Part shown: positions 19,301 through 28,352 of the stretch, piece after piece | Layout: each line of letters begins with the position of its first letter | Position numbering within the stretch: the stretch's first letter is position 1 | NCBI RefSeq assembly: GCF_000003815.2 | Contig: NC_049988.1 | Location: forward strand, 11,472,100 to 11,536,099 | Length of the DNA: 64,000 nt | Direction: 5' to 3' | From: Branchiostoma floridae | Lineage: Eukaryota; Chordata; Leptocardii; Amphioxiformes; Branchiostomatidae | Made by a program: the position numbers and the translations under genes | Notes under the pieces: model-generated | Told to the model about the DNA's origin: nothing | Databases searched by the model: none | What the model saw: the letters and a program-made list of their open reading frames with translations, nothing else

Positions 19301-22103
19301 ATTTACTTGATATCCCTAAATGCCCTATTTTTTAAAAACAACGGATATAGGTCAAACTGCGGATAAAGGTGAACTAGCCTTATAGCTTTTCCTTAACTGA
19401 TATATCTATTGCAACTCAGTCATAGTTACGGTGGGACGATTATCATAAATTTCTAATAAATTGTTAAGTTTGATGACTACAGGATGTACAACTATTATGA
19501 AGAACATAAATGTAAAACATATTGTCACACAAGATCACAGCATAGAATACCGTGGCAGACATGGAAGAGTAAAAAGTAAAGGTTACTTACAGGACTGAGA
19601 GGCCCCGTCTTCAAAGTGCTATCCTCCTCCTCAGTGAAGGCGGAATCTTCGCTCCTGATACTCAGCGCCTTCTGCGGTGGGCGTGGCGGTCTCGTCACCG
19701 GTCCGCCACCCTCCTGCGTCACTCCAACCTCGAGCTGCGACAACAAATCATCCAGCTTTGCGTCCGGATCGCTCACTTCGCTTTCTGTCCTTTGCTGTAC
19801 CTGTACCTGCGGTGGTTCAATTCTCTGTTGGGTTGGAAGAGCACTTTGAGCAGCTGGCAGTTGTGGTATCCTGGCAGGCTCCCCTACACTCACCCCTTCA
19901 AGTCTGTCTGTTACGCTCCCGTTTGCAACAGCTGTCTTTACTTCGTTGGTGACTACAGTCTGTTGTACTTGTGTGATAGTAGTAGTGCTAACTTGCTGTT
20001 GTTGTTGTTGTTGTTGTACCACCTTTGCTGGAGGTTTGGGTGGAGTAGCAGGTTGCGTCCCCATAGTGTCGCTGAGGTCTTGCTGTATAGCACACAGGTC
20101 CCCAAGTAAGGCATCAAGTTCAGAGTCACCAGTAGCTACAACACAAGATGGCAAACGTCACTACAAGTATGACAAAAAATGCAGAAAAAATTCCAGACAG
20201 AGACAGAACTTTGTTTGTTTCAGCATGATTTTCGACATAAGTTTTGTCCGTTTGCCTCATTGACCTCATTTTCGATCTATCATGGCCGCCGCATGAGAAA
20301 GGTACTATATTGCTTGACCTCAAAATAACTCCCACCTGTGGGACAGCAAGCTTTTACTGTGATTTCCCATTTGATCCAATACGGGATCTAATCAAGTACG
20401 CAGAAAATGGAAAAAGTATCAAATTTACACAAAACTGGAGCAGTGTTAGATGCCAAAGGGGATTTCACCACTCTCTCTTTTCTGACCAATCGTGGATAAA
20501 TCTGGTTCATGATGGAATCACAGACATTCCCTGATTGAATAAAAAAAGCCATAAAAGGCCATCTGTGGACAGACATGGGAATCTCGGGCATCAACTTCTG
20601 TCAATCAAATCCTCTTAATTAAATCAAAACTGAAAAGGCAGTAATATCTTTACATTGGAGACCCCTAAAAGTGGTGTGATGATCACACTATAAAGAGTTA
20701 CAAATTCCCAGGGTTGACGTTCATGCTTTTAATACTGTAACAGATGATGAAGAATGATTTGATTTTACAAGCACTCAACAGGCCTATGAACAAGGTACAG
20801 AAGAATTAACGATTATTTCCAATGCACTCTTCCCTTAAACTAGTATATTAACACTAGTTCACCTTTATCCGCAGGGTAACCTATATCTGTTGTATTTAGA
20901 ACAGGGTATTTAGGCTTATCAATTCGACAAAAGGTGGTTTCAAATTGCAATATTTTTTTTTTTAATTTTCAGTTTGAAACTACATATGTACCATTCATCC
21001 TCTTGATATCCCTAAATACCCTGTTTTTAAAAACAACCATTATGGATATAGGTTACTTCGTAGATAAAGGTGATTTACATACTACTTTTAAATCAGTATT
21101 TCTCTTTTCAGGATGTTAGCCCCAATCAGTAAAATGCTGTCAATATATGGCTCTTCCACTTCATAGTAATGTGAATCGTGTATAATTAGAAAATAGAACT
21201 GCTTCAATCTACTTCTCACAGCATTTTTTTTTCAAACCAACAGCAAATGTCATGATAGAGCACATTTAAGTACACTTGACAAGTGACAGATACACGACTA
21301 CTTTGAAGGCCAATATGTAACTTACTTTCCAGGTTGATGGTTGAGAATCTCCAGTTGTCCATGTGCTTGGGTTTGGGGGGAGCGGGAGGGGGAGGGGACT
21401 TGGGTTTAGCCTCCATGGACGCGGGCACATCTAATGTCTGAAACAGCAACAGCAACAATGTACAGTTAAGTCAGCTTCTGTTGCTTTTCATCCTCACCAT
21501 CATCTTATGGTTGGTTTTTAGCAGCATTTCTTGTTTTAACAACCTTTAGAAAAGTAGATACTAGACACTCTCTAATAAAATTGGTCAATTTGTCTTTGCA
21601 AGGGTCTACCAATCAGACTGTGAAACAAAAGATTGATTTGAACATGCTAATTGATCCATAGGCTAAGCAGTATAAAGGCAGTAGGCCATATGGCTCTCTG
21701 CCAAAGTATTACAAAAAAAGATCTGAACGACAGTACTAACTGCAGCTATCATATCTAAATATCACAAGAAAACTCAAAAGACAAGAAGTCTATGCTGATT
21801 ACTAGTGAACATTCTGCATAAAAAAGCAGGTCACAAATTCTTGAGATGCAGCATAATGCTTCTTCAAGAATATTTTAATGTAAAAATGTGGTCTGTGTTG
21901 GCTCACAGCTAGCAAAGAGGAGCTCCGACAGTTATACTTTCATGGACGAGAACTAAACCTCACTCACCTTGGTCATTTTCTCCAGCTCACCCAGCCAATC
22001 TGTGAACATCTTATCCAGATCCTCCTCATGGTCCGAGTCCGGTTCCGCGTCCATGTCGTCGCCGGACAGCGTATCGGGATCGCTCGCTACTTCTGGTTCA
22101 AGC
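3387..22103 (-). CDS. RAPH1-like: MRL-family adaptor (lamellipodin/RIAM/MIG-10 orthologue), 14 coding exons
   Basis: Splicing the 14 exons listed below from the ATG at 22054 gives 1021 residues in one frame. Order: acidic start with talin-binding-like helix LDKMFTEWLGELEKMTK (1-29); Pro-rich linker (30-66); second such helix ELDALLGDLCAIQQDLS (72-88); low-complexity linker; coiled coil with AEKIRIALEKIKEA (249-298); RA domain (about 299-390); PH domain (about 428-536); Ser-rich and conserved linkers (535-685); Pro/Gln tail (686-1021). In this family the RA-PH module binds Ras/Rap-type GTPases and phosphoinositides, the N-terminal helices bind talin, and the tail binds Ena/VASP EVH1, profilin and SH3 domains at the leading edge. 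RA/PH spacing and the motifs FSEAWKKG and PPPPPKR match lamellipodin better than RIAM, but the tail is shorter than in vertebrate lamellipodin. The exon at 22103 needs two bases from an upstream exon, so the true start may lie further 5'. Confidence 0.93.
4398..4790 (-). other. RAPH1-like: MRL intron
   Basis: Around 4478-4505 is a short remnant (ATGTTTCAGTGTCTGTCAGA) resembling the arms of the foldback elements at 9643 and 31630. I see nothing else. Confidence 0.5.
4791..4955 (-). CDS. RAPH1-like: MRL exon, Ser/Pro-rich linker
   Basis: Acceptor gtttcctccag, donor CAG|gtaatg, 55 codons, phase 0-0. It encodes SEPMSPTSPGGRSATLSISS ... SLPPRDSGRKTSGDRQPRP and ends HSTKEQ. Several SP/TP and RxxS sites suggest phosphorylation. 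I see no domain. Confidence 0.85.
4956..5330 (-). other. RAPH1-like: MRL intron with short direct repeat
   Basis: A 27-base unit beginning ACCACATTTGTAACCAACAT occurs at 4974 and again at 5025 (period 51). Nothing else is recognised. Confidence 0.6.
5331..5428 (-). CDS. RAPH1-like: MRL exon with conserved FSEAWKKG motif and tandem acceptors
   Basis: Donor AAG|gttggt. It encodes GFAGEQKTGRRSVGDAFSEA then WKKGETKHAIQAK. FSEAWK+G also occurs in vertebrate lamellipodin. Two acceptors 9 bases apart (exon start 5428 or 5419) are both in frame and would keep or drop the residues FAG. Confidence 0.85.
5611..5696. mobile_element. Foldback MITE, TAGCCTG family, copy 1
   Basis: The right arm read on the minus strand is TAGCCTGAATACCATCCTAC, and the left arm ggccagagTACCATCCTcca is its diverged partner, followed by ATAGTGACC/GGTCACTA. 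It lies in the intron between the MRL exons at 5331 and 5791. Confidence 0.7.
5791..5980 (-). CDS. RAPH1-like: MRL exon, post-PH helix and Ser-rich linker
   Basis: Acceptor tttttccag, donor AAG|gtgggt. It encodes YGDQLYQNYQEMQQDISRAL followed by a Ser/Thr-rich stretch (NDSAMGSSISLQ, then a Ser run). YG..LY.NYQ continues the PH helix in MRL proteins; the Ser-rich part matches the phosphorylated linker of lamellipodin. It leaves one base. Confidence 0.9.
6283..6381 (-). CDS. RAPH1-like: MRL exon, PH domain C-terminal helix
   Basis: Acceptor cttttag, donor AAG|gtatat. It encodes HPQIQAKSKYIKYFCCEEDR and DMWHWVMGIRMAK. HPQIQ..S.YIKY.CC and the W.MGIR.AK helix are MRL hallmarks that close the PH fold. 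Phase 0-0. Confidence 0.95.
6382..6988 (-). other. RAPH1-like: MRL intron
   Basis: There is no gene or recognised repeat in this intron. A GTCATT microsatellite (6230-6262) lies just below the adjacent exon at 6283. Confidence 0.45.
6989..7099 (-). CDS. RAPH1-like: MRL exon, PH domain part 2
   Basis: Acceptor gtttgaacag, donor AAG|gtaaag. It encodes SSRDLSCLVQFDHVNVYYGL then KYKAPTEFCFALK. RDL.C..QFD.VN.YYG and KYKAPT are conserved across RIAM and lamellipodin. Phase 0-0. Confidence 0.95.
7508..9285. mobile_element. 1.78-kb TIR element in the PH-domain intron
   Basis: ATATTTCAGCCATACC at 7508-7523 is matched exactly in inverse as GGTATGGCTGAAATAT at 9270-9285. There is no transposase ORF inside, so it would be non-autonomous. 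Its right part contains CAAATTTCAGGTCATTAGGT and GAAAATTTGACAGGAG, which recur in the elements at 57.0 and 59.2 kb. It ends 82 bases before the PH exon at 9368. Target duplications are not clear. Confidence 0.6.
9368..9508 (-). CDS. RAPH1-like: MRL exon, PH domain part 1
   Basis: Acceptor ttttgtttcag, donor AAG|gtcaga. It encodes PELEGIMYLKSDGKKSWKKY then YFMLRASGLYYNPKGKTK. The basic KK.WKKYYFMLR and KGKTK residues form the usual phosphoinositide-binding pocket of PH domains. Phase 0-0. Confidence 0.95.
9643..9890. mobile_element. Foldback MITE, ACACAACCAGTT family, copy 1
   Basis: The left arm GTAGAGGTTTCTTTTACACA pairs with the right arm ending TGTGTATAAAGGAAATTCTAC. Inner arms TGTCTGACAGGCATTGAAAC-type also pair. 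It sits between the MRL exons at 9368 and 10363. A second copy is at 31630. Confidence 0.75.
10363..10559 (-). CDS. RAPH1-like: MRL exon, RA domain part 2 and RA-PH linker
   Basis: Acceptor cttgttccag, donor GAG|gtttgt. It encodes ERVLEDHEPLVQVLLNWTRD, then NNKLLFLERRDKYLFFREP and a linker ending QGKDQLLE. The EDHE..V..L..WTRD..NKLLF pattern is diagnostic of MRL RA domains. Confidence 0.94.
10724..10883 (-). CDS. RAPH1-like: MRL exon, RA domain part 1
   Basis: Acceptor tttccacag, donor ATGG|gtatgt. It encodes LVVKVFMDDGNSKTLLVDE ... DWTLVEQIPDLYM, the ubiquitin-like RA fold that contacts Ras/Rap GTPases in this family. It leaves one base for the next exon. Confidence 0.93.
11384..11583. mobile_element. 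Foldback MITE, TTACTCTCC family, copy 1
   Basis: The ends are TTACTCTCCGAGCAGAGGTT and its inverse AACCTCTACTTGGAGAGTA. An inner hairpin pairs CCATTTTCTTTATATGTC with gACATAAAGAAAATGG. It shares ends and the string ACAAAATAGAAAGCC with the element at 48149. Confidence 0.75.
11588..11937 (+). repeat. 150-bp tandem repeat, 2.3 copies
   Basis: Units start at 11588, 11738 and 11888 (exact period 150) with GAATGGCT(C/G)AGATGG. The period is a multiple of three, so an ORF reads through as a repeated 50-residue block, but it has no known domain and lies in an intron. A degenerate relative is at 11275-11350. Confidence 0.9.
14085..14162 (-). CDS. RAPH1-like: MRL exon, basic coiled coil leading into RA domain
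   Basis: A 78-base phase 0-0 exon with acceptor ctcaacag and donor AAG|gtagga. It encodes EQKAEKVKAEKIRIALEKIK and EASVQK. AEKIR.ALEKIKEA is a near-invariant MRL signature immediately before the RA domain. Confidence 0.92.
14163..17360 (-). other. RAPH1-like: MRL intron (3.2 kb)
   Basis: A direct repeat of about 110-120 bases lies at 15531-15655 and 15664-15769 (shared TTAGTGGTAT(C/T)AGAAAACTA). The rest is unremarkable. Confidence 0.5.
15531..15769 (+). repeat. Two-copy direct repeat
   Basis: Both units run from AGTG(T/C)TG(T/C)TACTTA to ATTCCTCAGC, about 133 bases apart, with moderate divergence. Confidence 0.7.
17361..17432 (-). CDS. RAPH1-like: MRL exon, coiled-coil part 1
   Basis: A 72-base phase 0-0 exon with acceptor tttacacag and donor GAG|gtagga. 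It encodes LSGSVKHRLDSLKDELDTVE and QLTE, a heptad-like amphipathic helix ahead of the RA domain. Vertebrate MRL proteins have a coiled coil at this position. Confidence 0.82.
17472..17753. mobile_element. hAT-like MITE, CAGGGTTCTAGCC ends, copy 1
   Basis: The left end CAGTGTTCTAGCCAGC and the right end GCTGGCTAGAACCCTG are inverted partners. The flanks CAAAATGC (left) and CACAATGC (right) match in 7 of 8 bases, as expected for a hAT 8-bp target duplication. There is no transposase inside. It lies 39 bases above the coiled-coil exon at 17361. Confidence 0.75.
18080..18205. repeat. Half-copy of a palindromic repeat
   Basis: TTTCCAAAATCATATCCAGT with TGCTTGAGTACC matches one arm of the palindrome at 40170-40270. 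Confidence 0.5.
18632..18756 (+). repeat. Two-copy tandem repeat, period 75
   Basis: AATCC(C/T)ATACATTTCATCAT and GGAGAAGTCAA occur in both units, at 18632-18683 and 18707-18756. Confidence 0.75.
19168..19383. mobile_element. Palindromic MITE, TAGTTCACC family, copy 2
   Basis: It starts GTAACGTTAGTTCACCTTTA and ends with GATAAAGGTGAACTAGCC. Inner arms (CCGTCG, ATATCC, TTTTTAAAA) pair around an A/T core. It is in the intron between the MRL exons at 17361 and 19591. Confidence 0.85.
19591..20135 (-). CDS. RAPH1-like: MRL exon with second talin-binding-like helix and low-complexity linker
   Basis: Acceptor gttgtag, donor CCT|gtaagt. It opens TGDSELDALLGDLCAIQQDLS, matching DLDALMADL in vertebrate MRL proteins (second talin-binding region), then a Thr/Gln/Val-rich linker with a run of nine Q, then DAKLDDLLSQLEVGV, which resembles a third short leucine helix. 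It ends ...LKTGPLSP in phase 0. It takes one base from the previous exon, which also makes it in phase with the alternative first exon at 37295. Confidence 0.9.
20136..21325 (-). other. RAPH1-like: MRL intron
   Basis: Apart from the MITE at 20848-21078, no gene or repeat is recognised. Confidence 0.5.
20848..21078. mobile_element. Palindromic MITE, TAGTTCACC family, copy 3
   Basis: The left end is CTAGTTCACCTTTATCCGCA and the right end TAGATAAAGGTGATTTACA. Core arms are TTTCAAATTGCAATATTTTT and CAGTTTGAAACTA. Confidence 0.85.
21326..21437 (-). CDS. RAPH1-like: MRL exon, Pro-rich linker and NWRFSTINLE segment
   Basis: Acceptor ...gctgtttcag, donor GAAA|gtaagt. It encodes TLDVPASMEAKPKSPPPP and HMDNWRFSTINLE, plus one base of the next codon. 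The FSTINL stretch matches the FSIYNL region of lamellipodin between its two talin-binding helices. The PPPPAPPKPK run is a likely SH3 or profilin ligand. It enters in phase 0. Confidence 0.88.
21438..21967 (-). other. RAPH1-like: MRL intron
   Basis: I see no repeat or RNA gene here. Confidence 0.45.
21968..22103 (-). CDS. RAPH1-like: MRL exon with first talin-binding-like helix
   Basis: Acceptor ...ctgctccag (22106-22104), donor AAG|gtgagt. It encodes LEPEVASDPDTLSGDD followed by MDAEPDSDHEEDLDKMF and WLGELEKMTK. LDKMF..WLGEL matches the N-terminal helix of lamellipodin and the talin-binding site of RIAM. The in-frame ATG at 22054 follows the acidic pattern of vertebrate starts and is my conservative start. 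The exon enters in a frame needing two bases from upstream and leaves in phase 0. Confidence 0.88.
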
Positions 22104-25100
22104 CTGGAGCAGAAAAAAACAGACAACAACACTTAGAACGTCTCCTCTGCTATGCCTACAACCGTTCTTTGTGACACTGGATCTCTAGAAATGAAGCTTT
22201 CCTCTGAAGTTGAACATCAGTCAGGGTGGGGCATATCCTGACAAGGCCACGGTAACAGCATCGTTACTGTGGGGAGTGGGATCTGTCCTGTGCGTAGCTG
22301 TAATCCAGCAGCTTTAGACACCAGATGGTCCCCGGCTCTTCGGTAAGCGGCTGACTGAAACTGTCGGCTCTGTTGGTCACTGATAACGATGACAGAGAAC
22401 CTCGAAATCCTTCCAAGAAGCAAGCTACAACCAGTACATATGATTATGAGTGGTTCAAATTTGCAAAGCAGAAACATCTTTATACATACCAAAGGGAACA
22501 TTTTGCTTTGCATGGTCAGGGCAAGACGATTGTTGCTTGATGTACATGAAAAAAAGGGATGCATAGCACATCATAAGGTCATCTCAGCACACCATAGGCC
22601 AAAGATTACGCCCAAATTGGTGAAAATTGCCCAATTTTGCATCAATGGGCCCCCAACTTGTACAAACCTTTTACTGGGGAGCTAATGAAGGTATAATGTC
22701 TGCACATTTCCTCTATCAGCAGTTAGGTAATGTCCAGGTACTAGACAAATCAGAGGCAGGAAGATAAAAGATGCTCTAACATGCTGTCAATACTGATGCA
22801 GTCCTATGTTAGCAATTACTACACCACACAAAGAAGACTCATTCTACTATACTGTATCAGGAATGAAAATGAAGACTTAACTGAGAGATGCTATACCTTT
22901 CACTTGAGAGCAGACAAAGAAATAGGAGGTACAAAGAGTGCTACAAGAGAAGCCGAACGCTAATCAATATATTTCATCGACCGAGAGCCATGCTGTTAAA
23001 ACTATCATTAGAAATCTGCCGGGTACAAGAACAGCTACAAGCAAGCTGTCAGAGTATTAACTACTTCAAGTACTGCGATCCTTTTATCAACTTATTAATA
23101 AGCAGTTACGCTGCCGATAACATGAGAAAAGTGAAATTCTGAAACATATTTCTTAGTTCTGACAGAAAAGTATGTTACTAGTACATATGACTTTGAGCTG
23201 GTTATTCAACCATTATGTGATTGATGTTATAGTTGATAGCCTTTCATTAGTAGCTATCTCCACTAGCTTATCAATATGAATGCAGCAATAAATACAGAGA
23301 AGATAATGTTTGTTCAGTTCTGACAACGCTGGCAATGGAGATAAATATACTGAGAGGGGAATGTTTGCTATATCACTAAGCTTATTACTTGATATTTGAC
23401 ACTGCTGATAATGATTCTTGATAAGCAGTAAAATGCATTACAATTTTAGTCAGTGCAACAAAATGATGCTGTACAGACTATCTTTTTATTGTATAAGTCA
23501 CATGTCTTGTAGGTGTCTTTCAAGTTTTTAATGATTAGAAACATCAGTTCAAAAGTAACCATTGAACTGGGCTTTAAAGTTAAGCACCAAGTTTTCCTTA
23601 AAGAAAGAAGCCTTGATAGGAAATATTTAGTAAAGAAATTGTGCATTGATGCATATTAACATGGATTTTCATACAACAATGTTCCTAGCATGAAATCACC
23701 ATTCCTCAGACTGATTCTGTGCAGTGGCCCCTCTGATCCAGACATGAATGAATCAATGCACACAAATCACAAAATGCACTCAAGGGTTAAAGCGAAAAGC
23801 ATGCAGGTACCATATGGTAGTCTTGATATGAGCAGGCAAAATACATTTAATTATACTAGTTCTATTATAAGTTAAAAACTCAACTAGTTAACCTTACTGG
23901 GTAAGATTGCATATATGACAAATTATGAAGATTCTTTTGCACGTGTGTGAAAGGGGCTCCCAGTTTTCAAAAATACAAGAATAAAATCACATTTCTTCAG
24001 GGTTGGACGAGTCCACAAGTCCTATTTTCCCGGGCAAGTAAAAGTGCCAAGCGCATGTCCTACCTCATTGGCCAGAGTGAGCAAGTAAGATTTTGATATT
24101 ATTTTCTTATCACAGTGAATTTTTAAAACTTGTCCAGCCCTGCTCTTCCCAATCAGAGTTTGTGTCACGTGACCAACAACTGAATGCCATTATAATAGAT
24201 GATGTCACCTTTAGATGGATGGAGGGATGATCTAGAGGGAGACAAATTGGATGCTGGCCTGACATGTCCTCCATACATTATGAGGTGACAGGGGGTTTCA
24301 TGGACAACACTGCATGCTTCATTATATGTTTACCAGACCTTAAAGTATTATCATGCTAGTTCACCTTTATCCGTGTGGAAACCTATATCCATTGCTATAT
24401 CAAACCGCAATATTTTCAAATATCGGAGTAACCAGTACATTCATTGTTGTACCAAACTGCAATATTTCAAAATATTGCAGTTTGAAACCATCTAGAGTTG
24501 ATATCCCTAGCACGCTGTTTTTAAAAACAACAGATATAGGTTACCCCGCAAATAAAGATTAACTACCATTATCGGTTTGAGTCAACATCATTCTTTCTTC
24601 ACGAACTGGAAAATGACTACAGAATCGCATATTGCTGACAAAAGGGGAAGGTCATTTACAGTTTGAGCAATGAAATTTTTCAACTCTCAGTTTACCCATC
24701 TTCAGACTTTGTTGAAAGACACTTGGCACATGGGTAACCAGTGCAGCTCTAATTAGATTGCTAAGCTCCTCAGCTTCACATGGGATCTACAGAAAAGATA
24801 TAAGTGAAGTTTTGGATCTTTACCAGAGGCAGGCATTAGCTAAACGAGTTGTCTGGGGAACTGTTGTCTGGGAGGGACACGGTTGGTGAACAACTGATGT
24901 CATCACCAATGGAGGCATTCAGGAATGATGAGAAAAGCGTCAGGCTTCGGTGCTCAAGTTAAAAACAATTTCTTGCTCAAGAAATTATAAATTAGATGAT
25001 GAGCGGAAAGTTGTCTTGGATCTAAGTGAACTGTCATGTACCTAAATCCTATAATCCTCGCTGTCTGCCTGTTCTCCCCTGTCGTAACTTAATTCCTGAA

Positions 25101-27021
25101 TGACATCTGCTTGCATTGACTTTGGCTTGTTCAGTTTCAGACTGTTGCTTTCACTGAGGGGAGGAGAATCAGGAGTTAAAGTGAGTACATCAAGAAGTTA
25201 AATTGAGCAAAGTTTCCAAAAAGTGGCAGAACTTCCTGACCAAAAACATTTAAAACTGAGCACTTTGTATAAATGAAATTTCATATTTTACTACTTTTTT
25301 ACCACATTTGGGATTTCGAGATGATGTCATTCCTAAAATGAAGCTTGTACATGTGGCCAAACATCTCTAATCAAGGATAGCCAGAAAAGGCAGGCATTCC
25401 AGCTAAGACCTGGGTAATGTAATTACTTCACAACACAGAAAAACACTCCTCTGTTAATCTAATAAGTGCCATGGGCATGTTCACTTTGAGCATAAAAAGA
25501 GCTGGATAGAGTGGGGGGGGGGGGGTGCTATATACCCTGTATCATGTTTTGATCCTGATTGTCACATGCCTACTTTCAAGTCAATTTGAAGCCTTGATGA
25601 CGATAAATTCAGTTTTTTTCTAATCCTTGTAAAAACCTTGAAATTGAAAATCAACATGTCCTAAAGTTTCAATCTTTTTGACAATGAAACAAACCAATGA
25701 GAGGATGTTTTGAATAGAAATTTCCCATTGAAAGCAATTCTTTTCAACTGAAGTCACCAGATCTGTTCATCACAATATAATGATGCAAAATGACCTAGGT
25801 CATAGATATTTTGAAAACATTGACTCACTTTACAATAGACCTGGCTTCTAACAAAATTCACACTGCAAACATGAGCCCTAAATCAATTCCTTTCTGATGA
25901 CTTCATATCGGAGATAAAAAGACTGGCAGAAATATAATCCTTCATTTTTCTGACTCATCATAATCAGAATGGCCATCATTACATGTCATCAAAGGGATTC
26001 GTATATAACTCATGCTAAATGACTCAAGGAGACCAAAGGTCAAACTTCATCAAGTTATGAAAAGATTTTCCTTGAAAATAGTACAATGGACCAAAAGGGG
26101 AAAACCAAGGACATTGTTATCATAAAAGTTACTTTTGCCCTACATTGAAAAAATTGAAATCTAATAAACTTAGACTAAGTTAGAGGCAATTTTGTACTGA
26201 TAAGTCTGCCATTCTCTTGGCTGATTCAAGGGATGATGGGAAGGTAGCAATACCTCCTTTGCATGAACATTGTACTTCCTGGTTTCAAATTACAAGATAT
26301 CAATAAACAGTGACGTTCTTGCAATAGATATCAAAGCTGATGTTAATACTGCCGTCTGTTTAAAACACAAACAAGTTTTTGCATGTCTTTTCTGGGAGAG
26401 CTATCATTAGGAATTAATTACATTTTCAGATGATTACAGTACTGACCGGGAATTTTAATGACGTTATAGAGATATCAGACTGGGTCATCTCAGATAACAT
26501 GTCCTATAATGTGTCACTCATTTCAATGATCTAATAATAGTCTATGTCACTGATATACTACCCCCTATTCTACCCAATACTCATCCGTATCAAGTTATGC
26601 AGCAAAACGTCAATGAAATTAGCATTATTTCTTAGCATTAAGGTGTAAGAATTAGATGACATGTGCCATCTTAGTATCTAAATCTTGCAGCATACGCTAA
26701 CTACATATTAGTAAATTATGAATAAGACTTTCTAATAATTTTTTGTTAAAACAATGACCTTTTATAGCAGTACAAATCTCAACTAAAGATTTCTCTGATT
26801 TCTACTCTATGAGGCAAGTTTCCTCTTTGTTGTCACCAACAAATACAAAATGTTGCACATTTCCGCATGCTGTTGTTGGTTCCGCAAACTTCACTAGCAT
26901 GTTGCAGGCACTACCTCTGAAATCTAAAAGGAAAACTACGACATTTAGTTCATGCTCACACTCCAGTCAGCATGTTAGTAGCCTCCGTTTTTTTCTCAGC
27001 GACGTTCCGTCCTCCACTTAC
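22104..27021 (-). other. RAPH1-like: Large 5' intron, part 1
   Basis: It contains the MITE at 24353. A GC-richer patch at 22230-22400 has open frames but no domain. A poly-G run lies near 25514-25526. No exon can be supported in the rest. Confidence 0.45.
24353..24570. mobile_element. Palindromic MITE, TAGTTCACC family, copy 4
   Basis: The left end is GCTAGTTCACCTTTATCCG and the right end CCCCGCAAATAAAGATTAAC. A duplicated core (CAAACTGCAATATTTCAAAA) shows local rearrangement. Confidence 0.8.
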
Positions 27022-27180
27022 CGCCATCGTACTCGCTTTTTTACCTTCCCTGCCGCTCGCGCCTGGTCGACGGTCATTCCGCGGTTGCGGAGGCTTGACC
27101 TCGGTTTCCTCAGTCCTCCCTTCATACTAGGAAACGGGGACAAGGCAGTGTGAAACACGAGGATAAAGTGCGGGGAGAAA
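27022..27180 (-). promoter_or_regulatory. Candidate alternative MRL promoter and first exon
   Basis: A GC-rich block ends in GATGGCG|gtaagtgg, a near-perfect donor. Two readings are open. The ATG at 27027 gives M-A in phase with the exon at 21437 (next residues TLDVP). The ATG near 27127 opens a 33-codon frame ending in phase 2, which joins the exon at 22103. Neither is proven. On the plus strand an ORF ends in the same block (27153) but shows no clear domain. Confidence 0.35.
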
Positions 27181-28142
27181 ATGCTGCGGGGATAACTCAG
27201 ATGTACGTACTAGATGGAGGAATGCTGGCACTCTGACAACAGGCAACAATAACATCAGACTGTAGCCACAAGCCTCCGTGTGCTAAGTGTCAATGTTGTA
27301 GTTGGGTGTTACAATACGGCAGGTTAGACCGGTCCATTTCTGGGAAGAACACATGCCAAGATTCTGTAGGAAGGCCAAGCAAAGTAAAGACAAGGAAGGA
27401 AAAGTCCAGAATAAATTGTGCTAATTCTACTCTACATATCATGAGTAATGTTGATATTCAAAATACAGAAGTACGGCCTAGTCTGGACTTTTAAACAAAT
27501 AGAAGACGAACTGGACATACTCAAGCCGTGTTCTATGAACTAGAGGAGGAAGGCTAGTAATTAACATGCTTTTCTTTCTTCAAGCAGATGTTAAACATTG
27601 CAGAATGAATTGAAAATGCTGAAATTGCATCTTACACAGCAAACAATTGTTGTCCAAGAGTGTAATCACACATCCTCCCTCTGAAGGGACCTATTGGTTT
27701 AGTCCGTAACCTACTGACAACAAGGGACAGTCGACACTTGGCTGTTATGTCCGACAGATTGTACGGAGTGCAAGGAATGGCCATACAAGGCTGTTACGAC
27801 CCAGGAAGGAAAATACATGCCTTACTTCGTGCTTAGTCTAGAACTGGTACAAGCTTGATTAGAGGTTAATGATTTAAACATCAACTAATTCTACTAAGGC
27901 AAACATCTAAGCAATCATCTTACTGTAAAGCCTAGAAACATCCAGTCATTACATTTTACTGTACTAATGTGCTATACATTGCCATACATACAAAAATATG
28001 GACACTACGTTAAAATAAAATGAAATACACAAAATCTTATTGATAACCATTAATCATCATGTACTTAATGTTCTTGCACATACATATCAATAAATTCTGC
28101 CATACCCACAGCAGAATTAGACAATAAAATAACTATATTTAA

Positions 28143-28352
28143 AGATAGCTCACCATTATCTGTGGGGTAACCTAAATCCGTTGTATGTAAAAGCAGCTAG
28201 TATATTCAGGCATGTCTTCGGACGGTAGTTTCAAATTGCAATATTTTCAAAATGTTTCAATTTGAAACCACCGTTCGTCAACTTGATATTCCTAAATACC
28301 GTTTTAAATACAGCGGATATGGATAACCCCGCAAATAAAGGTGAACTTACGT
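28143..28352. mobile_element. Palindromic MITE, TAGTTCACC family, copy 5
   Basis: Diverged left end ATAGCTCACCATTATCTGTG; right end CCCCGCAAATAAAGGTGAAC. The core GGTAGTTTCAAATTGCAATA pairs with ATGTTTCAATTTGAAACCAC. Confidence 0.82.

Noticed and set aside
26809-27153. 114-residue plus-strand ORF ending in RTRFFTFPAARAWSTVIPRLRR
   Set aside because: Its end vaguely resembles the C-terminus of some retrotransposon reverse transcriptases, but there are no upstream RT motifs; the GC-rich part is better explained by a minus-strand first exon and promoter.
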